From: a virus
Reading direction: 5' to 3' (one strand)
Virus record (IMG/VR): IMGVR_UViG_3300005525_000096
Location: 1 to 25,138 of that record
Length of the DNA stretch: 25,138 nucleotides
The notes beneath the pieces are model-generated. The model did no database searches and had not been told where the DNA came from. It worked only from the letters and a program-made list of their open reading frames with translations. A program made the translations under genes and the position numbers. Position 1 is the first letter of the stretch, and each line of letters starts with the position of its first letter. Positions 13,232 to 20,246 of the stretch are shown here, piece by piece.

Positions 13232-13416
13232 TGAGCGGGCCGCCGTTCATTCGGGCCTATCTGACATCCTATTCCGACTGGCTTGCAGCGAGGGCTGACG
13301 AGGTCGAGCGCCGCGGCCGCATGAATGGCCTGTCTGCCCCGCAGGCCCGTCTCGTCGTCATCGAGCTGCGACGCGAGGTCAAGGCCTGTCGCGCAGCCCT
13401 GAAGGCCCTCGGCTGA
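13231..13416 (+). CDS. Small hypothetical protein, end of early operon
   Basis: 61 residues; the ATG overlaps the gapR stop (TGATG). It has a short N-terminal aromatic part (FIRAYLTSYSDWLAARADEV) and two amphipathic helices (APQARLVVIELRREVKACRA). The last helices look like a small helical hairpin. It closes the rightward early block before the non-coding repeat region. No family recognised; overlap and codon composition support it. Confidence 0.68.
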   Translation: MSGPPFIRAYLTSYSDWLAARADEVERRGRMNGLSAPQARLVVIELRREVKACRAALKALG

Positions 13417-13500
13417 CAACCTGACGCCCCGCGCCCCGTCATGGGTGCGAAGCGTCTTCCGCGTTCTCCCTGCCCCGGCCCGCTGGGGGTTCAAGCGGAC

Positions 13501-13552
13501 CGCGCCGGGTTGCTCCGGATCGGCCTCGACCACGGCCGATCCGGCCGGCGCG
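13501..13552 (+). terminator. Large two-part GC hairpin after the early operon
   Basis: Inner stem: CCGGATCGGCC (13515-13525) and GGCCGATCCGG (13534-13544), 11 bp perfect with an 8-base loop. Outer stem: CGCGCCGG (13501-13508) and CCGGCGCG (13545-13552), continuing the helix after a 6-base one-sided bulge. There is no T run, so it is a possible transcription stop or barrier rather than a classic intrinsic terminator. It lies about 85 bases after the last early gene. Confidence 0.5.
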
Positions 13553-13610
13553 GGCAGTTAACGCGGGCTGGACCGTGCATCAATGCAAGGGGTGGCGACA
13601 GGTGCCGCGC

Positions 13611-13850
13611 GGCGGTTAGGAGCCTAACCGCCATGTAACCGGGCCGTAACCGGGAAACCGCAGCAACATCAACGGGTTAGGGTGGCGGTTACAGGGTTAT
13701 GGCCTTTCGCGCGCGCGTCACGTGCGTGTGTATCGCGTATGCATGCGCATGTGAGGGCGGTGTCTATAACCCTATAACCCTATAACCGGAGAGGTTAAGT
13801 CTATGAGAATGCAGGGGATTTCCGGTTAGTGGCGGGTTATGCGGCGGTTA
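13611..13850. repeat. Phased TAACC/GGTTA repeat array (candidate ori or terminase site)
   Basis: Fourteen copies of GGTTA or its complement occur in about 240 bp. Forward GGTTA starts at 13614, 13675, 13687, 13695, 13793, 13824, 13835 and 13846; TAACC starts at 13625, 13636, 13647, 13767, 13775 and 13783. Two triplets are spaced exactly 11 bp (13625/13636/13647 and 13824/13835/13846) in opposite orientation near the two ends. The central triplet is an 8-bp tandem, TATAACCC twice then TATAACCG (13765-13788). GGCGGTTAGG and CCTAACCGCC (13611-13632) form a 10-bp inverted repeat. Helical phasing suggests cooperative binding of one protein, as in iterons or terminase-binding arrays. Confidence 0.85.
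13708..13753. other. Alternating purine-pyrimidine run (Z-DNA prone)
   Basis: 46 bases alternate pyrimidine and purine with only two phase breaks (at 13718/13719 and 13733/13734), starting as CG repeats and continuing as GT/GC/AT steps. Such runs can flip to Z-DNA or melt under negative supercoiling. It sits in the middle of the repeat array, between the left and right TAACC/GGTTA groups. Confidence 0.6.
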
Positions 13851-13925
13851 CATGGGCCGCCGATCATGCGCCGGGTGCATGGCTCGCGAGGGCCAAGGGA
13901 TTGAATATGCGAGGGAAATCGGCCG

Positions 13926-14561
13926 ATGGCCAACCGCCTGCCAGCTGACGACGCCGAGGGGTCCGTTTCCGGGGCCGAACAGGGCGCACACGCGGGGATT
14001 TCCCAGCGGGAGCCGGCCGGCGGCAACGTCCAGGCCGTGGCCGACCAGGCGGCGGCCGACCATCTCGCCTTCGAGGACGGGCTCGACGGTTTCAGCGGGC
14101 AGGCGATCGCGCCGCCGGCCAAGCGCGGGGCAGGGCGCCCGGCCGGATCGCCGAACCGGGCGACGTCCAAGGTGCGGGAATATCTGCTGGCGCGCGGCTA
14201 TCGCGACCCTCTGGAGCAGGCGGCGGCGCTGGTGACGGCCGATCCGCGCGAGCTGGCGGCGAAACTCGCGAACAAGGCGCCGCAGCTGGTGACCTTCGGC
14301 GAGGCGCTGGCCGTCCTGGCCGAGCAGGGGAAGGCGAGGGGGCAGCTGCTGCCCTACTTCCACCAGGAGATGCCGAAGCCGAAGGAGCCGGAGCGCGAGG
14401 TTGAGAGACATTTCGTCGTCATCGTCGACAGCCCCGAGAAAGCGCAGCAGGTTCAACGGGTTATCGATGCGCGGGCGAACCCCTCACAAGGCGAGGCCGA
14501 CGACTGGCTCTCTGAACCCGTTGTGATCACTGACGAATTCCGTGTGAGGGACCATGATTGA
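13926..14561 (+). CDS. Terminase small subunit-like protein
   Basis: 211 residues. After a disordered, Ala/Gly/Asp-rich N-terminus (1-65) comes KRGAGRPAGSPNRATSKV (66-83), the basic GRPxGSxN motif common near the DNA-binding start of phage small terminase-like proteins, then helices (REYLLARGYRDPLEQAAAL and APQLVTFGEALAVLAEQ) and a charged C-terminal part that may bind the large subunit. It would recognise the packaging site and load DNA onto the motor. The ribosome site GAGGGAA precedes the ATG. Direct adjacency to the large terminase and to the repeat array supports the call; the family is inferred rather than proven. Confidence 0.7.
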   Translation: MANRLPADDAEGSVSGAEQGAHAGISQREPAGGNVQAVADQAAADHLAFEDGLDGFSGQAIAPPAKRGAGRPAGSPNRATSKVREYLLARGYRDPLEQAAALVTADPRELAAKLANKAPQLVTFGEALAVLAEQGKARGQLLPYFHQEMPKPKEPEREVERHFVVIVDSPEKAQQVQRVIDARANPSQGEADDWLSEPVVITDEFRVRDHD

Positions 14562-14859
14562 AAATCACGTGCTCCACCTCGGCCGCCTGGCCCCGCGCGT
14601 TCCGCCCGCGCTCGCGGGTGCGCGCATGCCCCCCCGCCCCCTCGCGCGCCCGCCCGCGCCCGCCCGCGCGCGCGACCTCGAAAAACCGGCCCCGGCCCCC
14701 CCTCCCCGGGGGGTGCTCCAGCACACTCACCGCCGATCGAAAGGTCGCCCTCGGCCGGGGCGGGGCGGGCGGTCCATCGGGCTCGGGCAAGGGGCGCGGG
14801 GGCCGGGCGGTCCCGGTGCGCCGATCATCCGGGCGGCGGGCCAGCGGGGGCGGGCATGA
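14554..14859 (+). CDS. Possible Pro/Arg-rich protein between terminase genes
   Basis: 101 residues starting eight bases inside the small terminase gene and ending with a TGA that overlaps the large terminase ATG (ATGA). Both junctions look like the coupled junctions elsewhere in the window. The sequence, however, is low complexity (Pro/Ala/Arg then Gly/Arg), and at this GC level open frames arise by chance in several frames. Translation may be real mainly to couple the terminase genes. Treated as doubtful. Confidence 0.3.
   Translation: MIENHVLHLGRLAPRVPPALAGARMPPRPLARPPAPARARDLEKPAPAPPPRGVLQHTHRRSKGRPRPGRGGRSIGLGQGARGPGGPGAPIIRAAGQRGRA
14575..14855. other. Extreme-GC linker with strand-asymmetric C and G runs
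   Basis: Between the terminase genes the left half is C-rich (tracts near 14629-14640 and 14693-14707) and the right half G-rich (GGGG at 14757-14760 and 14762-14765, GGG at 14767-14769, and more to 14855). The G runs could form a quadruplex on the plus strand and the C runs one on the minus strand. CG-alternating stretches (about 14643-14675) lie between. Composition this unlike the neighbours suggests a DNA-level role, for example a packaging site, rather than ordinary coding. Confidence 0.5.
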
Positions 14860-16523
14860 CCGACATCCTCACCTCGGGCGAAAAGCTGTCCAGCCGCCAG
14901 CTCGAAGATCTGATGAATTCCTATCGCGGCCTCGGCGAGACGCCCTTCCGCATGCCTCAGCAGGCCACCTTCTCGCTCGGAACCTACACGCCGCCGGGCC
15001 CGGTCTGCGGCGCCTATATCCGCTCCGAGGGGCCGATCGACGCCATCATGGGCCCCGGCGGCTCCGGCAAGACGATCGGCAGCGCCTTCAAGGCGGTGCG
15101 CTTCGTGGTGAAGCTGATGCCGATCTGCCTCGACGGCGTGATCCGCGGCAAGGTCACGGTGGTCCGCGACAACTACCGCCAGCTCTACAAGTCCACCCTG
15201 CAGAGCTGGTTCCACTGGTTCCCGACCACGCGCCACCCGGACTTCTCCGGCGGTCAGGACCGCCCCGGCACGCACCGGCTGAAGCTGATGACCTATCGCG
15301 AGATCCGCGGCGTCATGCGCGAGGTGAAGGTCGACCTGCAGGTGGAGTTCTTCGCCATCGCCGATATCGACTATGAGTTCGCCTTCAAGTCGTATGAAAC
15401 CAGCTACGCCTGGCCCACCGAGGCCGACAGCCTGCCGCCGGCGTCCATCCCGTTCTTCTTCTCGCGCACCGGCCGCTATCCCTCGCTGGACCTGCTGCCC
15501 GACGAGGTGCGCGCCCTGGACGAGCCGCTGCCCCGCGCCCTCGGCTGGGACATGAACCCGCCGCCGCCCAAGCATCCGACCCTTGTGGCGGCCCAGCGCG
15601 GCTCCTTCCGCGAGGACTTCGACCCGGCGAAGGACCGCCGCACCATCAACTTCTTCGTCCAGCCCTCCGGCCTCGCCGAGAACGCCGAGAACCGCGCCGG
15701 CAAGACCCGCCGCGCCTACGAGCTCGAGCTCGAGGTGATGCCGAAGGACGACGCCCGCCGCATGGTGCTCGGCCTGCCGGGCCGCGTGAAGGACGGCCTG
15801 CCGGTCTATGACGAGGACTTCGACCGCGAGAAGCATGTCGCGCCGTCGGCCATCGAGATCCTGCCGAACGTGCCGCTGCATCTCGGCTTCGACCAGGGCG
15901 GGCAGTCGGGCGGCGCCGGCCAGCCGGCCGTCGTCGGCTTCCAGGTCGCGCCGAACGGGCAATATCGCGGCGTTCTGTCCATCGCCACCAAGCCGGGCAC
16001 CGGCGCCGAGCGCTTCCTCGACCAGCTGGTGCCGGTCCTGCGCGGCCGCTTCCGAAACGTGCCGCCGGGCGTCTGGACGGGCGACCCCGCGGGCTTCATG
16101 GGCGGCGACAAGGTCTATGGAACGCTGTCATGGTTCGAGATCGTGCAGCGCACCCTCGGCCACCGCATCGATCCGGCGCATACCCAGCAATGGACCGAAC
16201 GGCTCGAGGCGCTCGGCACGCTCATGCGGCGCGACATCAGCCGCGACACGCCGCGCCTTCTCCTGTGCCCCATTCATTGCGGCCCGCTGATCGAGGCGCT
16301 GGCCGGCGACTTCAAGTTCGGCAAACGCCACGACGGCACCTATGACCCGCTGCCGGTCAAGAACATGGCGGCCAACGTGGCTGAAGCCGCGCAATATGTC
16401 TGCCTCGGCCTGCAGGGGCTCGCCGGCGTGGCGGGCATGATCACCAACTCCTTCAACCCCTCCAACGTCCATTCCCTCACGCCCCGCGCCGTCGTGCAGA
16501 CGGGCGACTGGCCGGTGTTTTGA
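14856..16523 (+). CDS. terL: Terminase large subunit (packaging ATPase/nuclease)
   Basis: 555 residues. Motor ATPase: Walker A GPGGSGKT (66-73), with WPTEAD (186-191) as a likely Walker B/catalytic Glu region. RNase H-like nuclease: first acid D346 in LGFDQGG and second D410 in WTGDPAGF, with a third likely in the C-terminal PVKNMAANVAEA region. It cuts concatemeric DNA and pumps it through the portal. Length is close to T7 gp19 (586). The ATG at 14856 overlaps the preceding possible frame; no strong ribosome site is seen other than the G-rich leader. It is followed by a TGATG overlap. Confidence 0.92.
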   Translation: MTDILTSGEKLSSRQLEDLMNSYRGLGETPFRMPQQATFSLGTYTPPGPVCGAYIRSEGPIDAIMGPGGSGKTIGSAFKAVRFVVKLMPICLDGVIRGKVTVVRDNYRQLYKSTLQSWFHWFPTTRHPDFSGGQDRPGTHRLKLMTYREIRGVMREVKVDLQVEFFAIADIDYEFAFKSYETSYAWPTEADSLPPASIPFFFSRTGRYPSLDLLPDEVRALDEPLPRALGWDMNPPPPKHPTLVAAQRGSFREDFDPAKDRRTINFFVQPSGLAENAENRAGKTRRAYELELEVMPKDDARRMVLGLPGRVKDGLPVYDEDFDREKHVAPSAIEILPNVPLHLGFDQGGQSGGAGQPAVVGFQVAPNGQYRGVLSIATKPGTGAERFLDQLVPVLRGRFRNVPPGVWTGDPAGFMGGDKVYGTLSWFEIVQRTLGHRIDPAHTQQWTERLEALGTLMRRDISRDTPRLLLCPIHCGPLIEALAGDFKFGKRHDGTYDPLPVKNMAANVAEAAQYVCLGLQGLAGVAGMITNSFNPSNVHSLTPRAVVQTGDWPVF

Positions 16524-16987
16524 TGCTCACGCTGGTCTCGCCGGTGGACCTGTTCGAGGCCCGCCAGCTCTATGCCGACTGCCTCCGCGAGGGGCTCTTC
16601 AAGCCCGGCCGGCGCGGGCTCATCGCGCGCCAGCTCGCCGGCGGCGCCATGATGGGCTTCGAGAAGGACGGCCGGCTCATCGCCCTCATGGTGGCCACGC
16701 CCACGGATCTGATCACCGACGGCCTGCCGACGCTGGAGATCTCCGTCTGCGGCCGGCGGGCCGAATGCGCGGCCCTGATGCTGCCGCTCGCACGGCTGGC
16801 GCGCTTAACCCTCGATGCCTGGCTGCATGATGGCACCGTGGCGCTCTGCTGCGTGGTGAAGGCCGGCCACCGGCCGGGCGAGAAACTCGCCCGCCTCGGC
16901 CTCTTCGGCCGCATGCAGAGCGAGAACGGGCTGCAGCTCTGGACGAGGTATCCTGATGGACGCGATCAAGACCCTGATCTTCGGTGA
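16523..16987 (+). CDS. Small protein with GNAT-like layout
   Basis: 154 residues, starting TGATG with the terminase stop. The pattern is N-terminal helices (LFEARQLYADCLREG), strands (GGAMMGFEKDGRLIALMVA), LEISVCGR, a helix LPLARLARLTLDAW, a strand VALCCVVKAGHRPG, then KLARLGLFGR, which echoes the GNAT acyl-CoA loop and the closing kxGF element. Phage homologues of this size near the portal are often annotated as acetyltransferase-like. The R/Q-x-x-G-x-G/A loop is not clear, so catalytic activity is doubtful and a structural use of the fold is equally possible. Its 3' end overlaps the next gene by 32 bases. Confidence 0.7.
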   Translation: MLTLVSPVDLFEARQLYADCLREGLFKPGRRGLIARQLAGGAMMGFEKDGRLIALMVATPTDLITDGLPTLEISVCGRRAECAALMLPLARLARLTLDAWLHDGTVALCCVVKAGHRPGEKLARLGLFGRMQSENGLQLWTRYPDGRDQDPDLR

Positions 16988-17186
16988 CGGCGGCGCCTCG
17001 AAGCGCGCGGCCGATGAAGCCCGCCAGCAGGCGGCCGTGGCCGCCACCCGCCAGCAGTCGCTGGCGCAGGAGGAACAGGCCCGCGCCGACACCCAGGCCG
17101 GCAAGACGATCGCCACGCCGCGCGGCCGCCGCCTGCTGCTGGACGGCCCCGCCGGTGGCTCCAACCTGTCCGCCACGGTGGGCTGA
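16956..17186 (+). CDS. Small structural-type protein upstream of portal
   Basis: 76 residues: hydrophobic start (MDAIKTLIFGDG), a long Ala/Gln-rich helix (about 15-45, AADEARQQAAVAATRQQ) and a conserved-looking tail TIATPRGRRLLLDG. Proteins with this helix plus RGRRLL tail commonly precede portal genes in T7-like phages of Proteobacteria. Role unknown, perhaps virion assembly. It overlaps the GNAT-like gene by 32 bases in another frame and ends four bases before the portal ATG. Confidence 0.72.
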   Translation: MDAIKTLIFGDGGASKRAADEARQQAAVAATRQQSLAQEEQARADTQAGKTIATPRGRRLLLDGPAGGSNLSATVG

Positions 17187-17189
17187 CCC

Positions 17190-18824
17190 ATGGCGGAACC
17201 CGCCTTCGACCTGAAGCGCCACGCCGGCCGCATGGCCCATGCCTGGTCGCACAAGGGCATCTGGGACAGCTACACCCGCGAGGCCTATGACTACGCCATC
17301 CCCTTCCGCCGGCCCGTCTCCGGCGCGCAGTCCTCCGGCCGCACCGACGTCGTCTTCGACGTCACCGCCATCGACAGCACCTTCCGCGGCGCCGGCCAGC
17401 TGAAGGAGGACCTGTTTCCCTCGGGGCAGGACTGGTTCAAGCTGAAGGGCGGCCCGCTGGCGAAGAAGCTGGTGAAGGCCTCCAACGACAATGCCGGCCG
17501 GCTCGCCTTCGAGCGCCAGCTCGAAAACCTCACCGACCAGATCCTGCCGCATTTCCAGACCGGCGAATTCGACCTGGCCGCGGCCGAGATGTGCCTCGAC
17601 ATCTTCGCCGGCACCGGCATCCTGCTGCCCGTCCGCGGCGACGATCTCAACCCCATCCGCTTCGTCTGCCTGCCGGTGGAGGAATGCTGCCTCACGCTGG
17701 ACGGCTTCCGCCGCCCCAACGGCCTGTCCTGGGGCCGCATGTGGAAGGTCGCCGACATCAAGGACGCATACCCGTCCTACCAGCTGCCGGAGAAGCTCGA
17801 GAAGGAGCTGGCGGCCAACGCCGAGGCCGAGGTGAAGCTCTTCCAGGAGTTCGTGCGCGAGGGCAAGCGCTGGCGCTGCCTCGCCCGCCTCGAGGACGAC
17901 AAGGCCCCGCCGCTGCGCATGTGGTGGCGCAAGGCGCAGCCCTTCGTCGCGGCCCGCTATCACGTGGTGCCCGGCGAGACCTATGGCCGCGGCCCGGTCA
18001 TGCTGGCGCTGTCCACCATCAAGGTGGTGAACAAGGTGAAGGAGATGGCGCTGCGCTCGGCCGCCATCAACCTGCTCGGCCTCTGGGGCTACAGGCCCGG
18101 CGGCGCCTTCAATCCCGACGTGCACAAGATGCGCCCCGGCGCCTTCTGGCCGGTCAATTCCACCGGCGGCATGCTGGGGCCGGACGTCGCCCGTCTCGAC
18201 ACGCCCGGCAAGGGCATGGACGTCGCCAACATCGTCCTCTCCGAAGAGCGCGCCGTCATCCAGCGCATGCTCCACGACGAGGTCACCGACGGCAAGGGCA
18301 AGACGCCGCGCTCGGCCGAAGAGATCCTGATGATCGCCCAGCGCATCAAGCGGGCCTATGTCGGCGCCTTCGGCCGGCTCATCAACGAGATCATCCCGGT
18401 GCTCATCCCGGCGGTGTGCGAGATCCTGCACGAGCAGGGCCTGCTCACCATGGAGCTGACCTTCGACCAGCTGCTGCTGGCGGTGGAGGTCACCTCGCCG
18501 CTGGCCGCCACGCTGAAGGCCGGCCACCTCGAGCCGCTGATCCAGGGCTTCCAGCTCATCGCCGCCCTCGGCCGCAATCCCGACCGCGAGCTGATGCTGG
18601 ACGAGCTGCTGCCGCAGGTGCTGCAGGACACCGGCATCAAGGCCGCCCACATCGCCGACGAGGCCCACAAACAGGCCTTCGACCAGAAGGCCGCCATGGC
18701 GCAGATGGCCGCCGCGGCCGCCGAGATGGCGACGAAAAACCCGGAGCTGCTCATGGGCGGCGAAGGCGGCCAGGCTGACCCGGCCGCCGGCGGCAATGTC
18801 GTGCCGATGCGGGGGGCCGCATGA
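17190..18824 (+). CDS. Portal / head-tail connecting protein (T7 gp8-like)
   Basis: 544 residues, near T7 gp8 (536). Forms the dodecameric ring through which DNA enters the head and onto which the tail assembles. Visible family features: N-terminal helix and YTREAYDYAIPFRRP, the stretch AIDSTFRGAGQLKEDLFP, RYHVVPGETYGRGPVMLALS (about 250-270), KVVNKVKEMALRSAAIN, and GKTPRSAEEILMIAQRI (about 370-386) in the crown/wing region, then an Ala/Met-rich C-terminus. These match the head-tail connector family of podoviruses rather than lambda/HK97 portals. The stop overlaps the next start (ATGA). Strong call. Confidence 0.92.
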   Translation: MAEPAFDLKRHAGRMAHAWSHKGIWDSYTREAYDYAIPFRRPVSGAQSSGRTDVVFDVTAIDSTFRGAGQLKEDLFPSGQDWFKLKGGPLAKKLVKASNDNAGRLAFERQLENLTDQILPHFQTGEFDLAAAEMCLDIFAGTGILLPVRGDDLNPIRFVCLPVEECCLTLDGFRRPNGLSWGRMWKVADIKDAYPSYQLPEKLEKELAANAEAEVKLFQEFVREGKRWRCLARLEDDKAPPLRMWWRKAQPFVAARYHVVPGETYGRGPVMLALSTIKVVNKVKEMALRSAAINLLGLWGYRPGGAFNPDVHKMRPGAFWPVNSTGGMLGPDVARLDTPGKGMDVANIVLSEERAVIQRMLHDEVTDGKGKTPRSAEEILMIAQRIKRAYVGAFGRLINEIIPVLIPAVCEILHEQGLLTMELTFDQLLLAVEVTSPLAATLKAGHLEPLIQGFQLIAALGRNPDRELMLDELLPQVLQDTGIKAAHIADEAHKQAFDQKAAMAQMAAAAAEMATKNPELLMGGEGGQADPAAGGNVVPMRGAA

Positions 18825-19204
18825 GCGACGGCGTCGTCATCCCGCCGAGCCACGGCGCGCGCGAGATCCTGCCGGCCGAAAGCTATGTCGGCAATGCGTG
18901 GAAAGCCCTCGAGGTCGGCGGCGGCCCGAAATCGGAGATCGCCGAGGCTTTCCACCGGATGAAGGTGGAAGAGCGCGACGGGGCCGTGCGCGCCGCCGTG
19001 CGCCTCCTCGAGGACGCCTCCCTGCGCCCGCTGCTCGAATTCCTCACCGACATGACGTTGCGCCGGCCGGTCGCCCTCGGCGTGACGAAGGAAGACTGGC
19101 TCCTCGCGCAGCGCCGCGAGGGTGCCAACGGCGTCGTCTGGGTCCTTTACCAGCTGATCGCCGAAGCCCGCGGCCAGATGCCGCCCCCCAGAGAAGGACT
19201 GTAA
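18821..19204 (+). CDS. Hypothetical virion-module protein (Bbp19-like?)
   Basis: 127 residues; ATGA overlap with the portal. Mostly helical: GGPKSEIAEAFHRMKVEERD, LRPLLEFLTDMTLRRP, then AQRREGANGVVWVLYQLIAEA. The last pattern, Glu-Gly followed by a hydrophobic helix about 20 residues from the C-terminus, recalls the Bbp19-like proteins found between portal and scaffold genes of podoviruses. That resemblance is weak; the position in the head module is the better evidence. Confidence 0.75.
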   Translation: MSDGVVIPPSHGAREILPAESYVGNAWKALEVGGGPKSEIAEAFHRMKVEERDGAVRAAVRLLEDASLRPLLEFLTDMTLRRPVALGVTKEDWLLAQRREGANGVVWVLYQLIAEARGQMPPPREGL

Positions 19205-19207
19205 CCC

Positions 19208-20098
19208 ATGACCGACGCAGCCACTGCCGCCGGCGCCGCCGGCGCCGCCGCTTCCCCCGATCTCGCCGCCGCCGGCGCTGCCGCCGGCGCCGTCACCCCC
19301 GATCCGAAACCGGCTGCCGCGTCTGGGGGCGCGGCGCCGGCAGGGCAGGCCCCCGCCGATGCCGGAGCGTCGGCCGTCTATCGGCCGGAGGGCCTGCCCG
19401 ACCACTTCCTCGGCAAGGACGAGCGCGAGACGATCGACAAGCTCTTCAAGGCGGTCGACGGTTACCGCAAGGGCGATGCCGCGCGCGGCGAGAAGATCGG
19501 CGCGGTGCCCGATGCGCCGGAAAAATACGCCTTCACCCCGGCCGCCGAGGTCGCGGCCTACCTGCCCAACGTCGCCGACGATCCGGTCCTGAAGATCGCC
19601 CAGGCCGCCGCGCACAAGTTCGAGCTGGGCGGCAAGCAGTTTTCCGGCTTCATCAACGAGTTCATGCAGGGGCTGGTGACCGGCGGCCAGCTGGACGACC
19701 CGTTCTCGGCCGAGAAGGAGCGCGCCATCGTCGCCGGCGACGTCGCCGACCCGCAGGAGCGGGCGAAGGTCGCGGGCAAAGTCGCCAACGACACGATCGC
19801 CTACATCGACGCCCTGCAGCAGCAGGGCAAGATCGACCAGGCGACGGCCGACTGGGCCAAGGGCCGCACCGATCGCGGCCACTTCCTGAAGCTGATGCAG
19901 ACCATGCGGTCCACCGCGCCGACGCTCGAAGTGGGCGGCGCTGCCGCCGGCGGCCAGAGCATCGACAAGATCCTCGACGCCCGCATCGCCGATCCCCGCT
20001 CGAAATGGGGATCGTCGACCTATGACCCCGCCTTCGTCGCGGAGACGAAGAGGCTGGCGCAGCAGGGCATCGGCGACGGCGAGCCGGGCCGCGCTTAA
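19208..20098 (+). CDS. Scaffolding (capsid assembly) protein
   Basis: 296 residues, similar in length to T7 gp9 (307). The N-terminal 55 residues are an Ala/Gly/Pro low-complexity segment; the middle is helical (HFLGKDERETIDKLFKAVDG, then KYAFTPAAEVAAYLP); the C-terminal half is an extended charged helical region (ALQQQGKIDQATADWAKGRT) ending basic. Acidic, disordered-plus-helical composition, position directly before the major capsid gene and length all fit an internal scaffold that shapes the procapsid and leaves before packaging. Motif evidence alone would not prove it. Confidence 0.8.
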   Translation: MTDAATAAGAAGAAASPDLAAAGAAAGAVTPDPKPAAASGGAAPAGQAPADAGASAVYRPEGLPDHFLGKDERETIDKLFKAVDGYRKGDAARGEKIGAVPDAPEKYAFTPAAEVAAYLPNVADDPVLKIAQAAAHKFELGGKQFSGFINEFMQGLVTGGQLDDPFSAEKERAIVAGDVADPQERAKVAGKVANDTIAYIDALQQQGKIDQATADWAKGRTDRGHFLKLMQTMRSTAPTLEVGGAAAGGQSIDKILDARIADPRSKWGSSTYDPAFVAETKRLAQQGIGDGEPGRA

Positions 20099-20125
20099 CG
20101 CGCGCGCCACGCGAGCATGATCGAG

Positions 20126-20182
20126 GGCGGACTGACGGGAAGGACCCGCGGTCCGCCTCCGCTTATCCGGCGCCGCGCCGGA
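20126..20182 (+). promoter_or_regulatory. Hairpins in the leader of the major capsid gene
   Basis: The 148-bp gap before the capsid gene holds GGCGGAC (20126-20132) pairing with GTCCGCC (20151-20157), with CGGG/CCCG able to extend it inside, then TCCGGCGC and GCGCCGGA (20166-20182). There is no T run. It may modulate capsid mRNA stability or expression, as leader and processing hairpins do in other podoviruses. No promoter boxes could be placed. Confidence 0.45.
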
Positions 20183-20246
20183 CCGGGGGCGGCCCGGCCA
20201 ATCGCCCCGAGGTGAACCCCAATCCCATCACCTTCGGAGAACAATC

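Larger units (their letters stand above)
13417..13925. other. Non-coding region between replication and packaging genes
   Basis: About 510 bases with no convincing gene. From left to right it holds a two-part GC hairpin (13501-13552), a 10-bp inverted repeat (13611-13632), phased TAACC/GGTTA repeats (13614-13850), an alternating purine-pyrimidine run (13708-13753), three tandem TATAACCC-type octamers (13765-13788), and the ribosome site GAGGGAA of the small terminase gene. It is less GC-rich than its surroundings in the right half. Its position suits a replication origin, a terminase recognition (cos/pac) site, or the late promoter region; sequence alone does not decide. Confidence 0.7.

Noticed and set aside
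13611-13850. CRISPR array or telomere-type repeat
   Set aside because: Repeat units are 5-8 bp, in both orientations, without unique 30-bp spacers; a protein-binding array fits better.
16719-18668. Leftward 651-codon frame opposite the portal gene
   Set aside because: Shadow of the portal gene with low-complexity Gly/Ala/Arg/His content.
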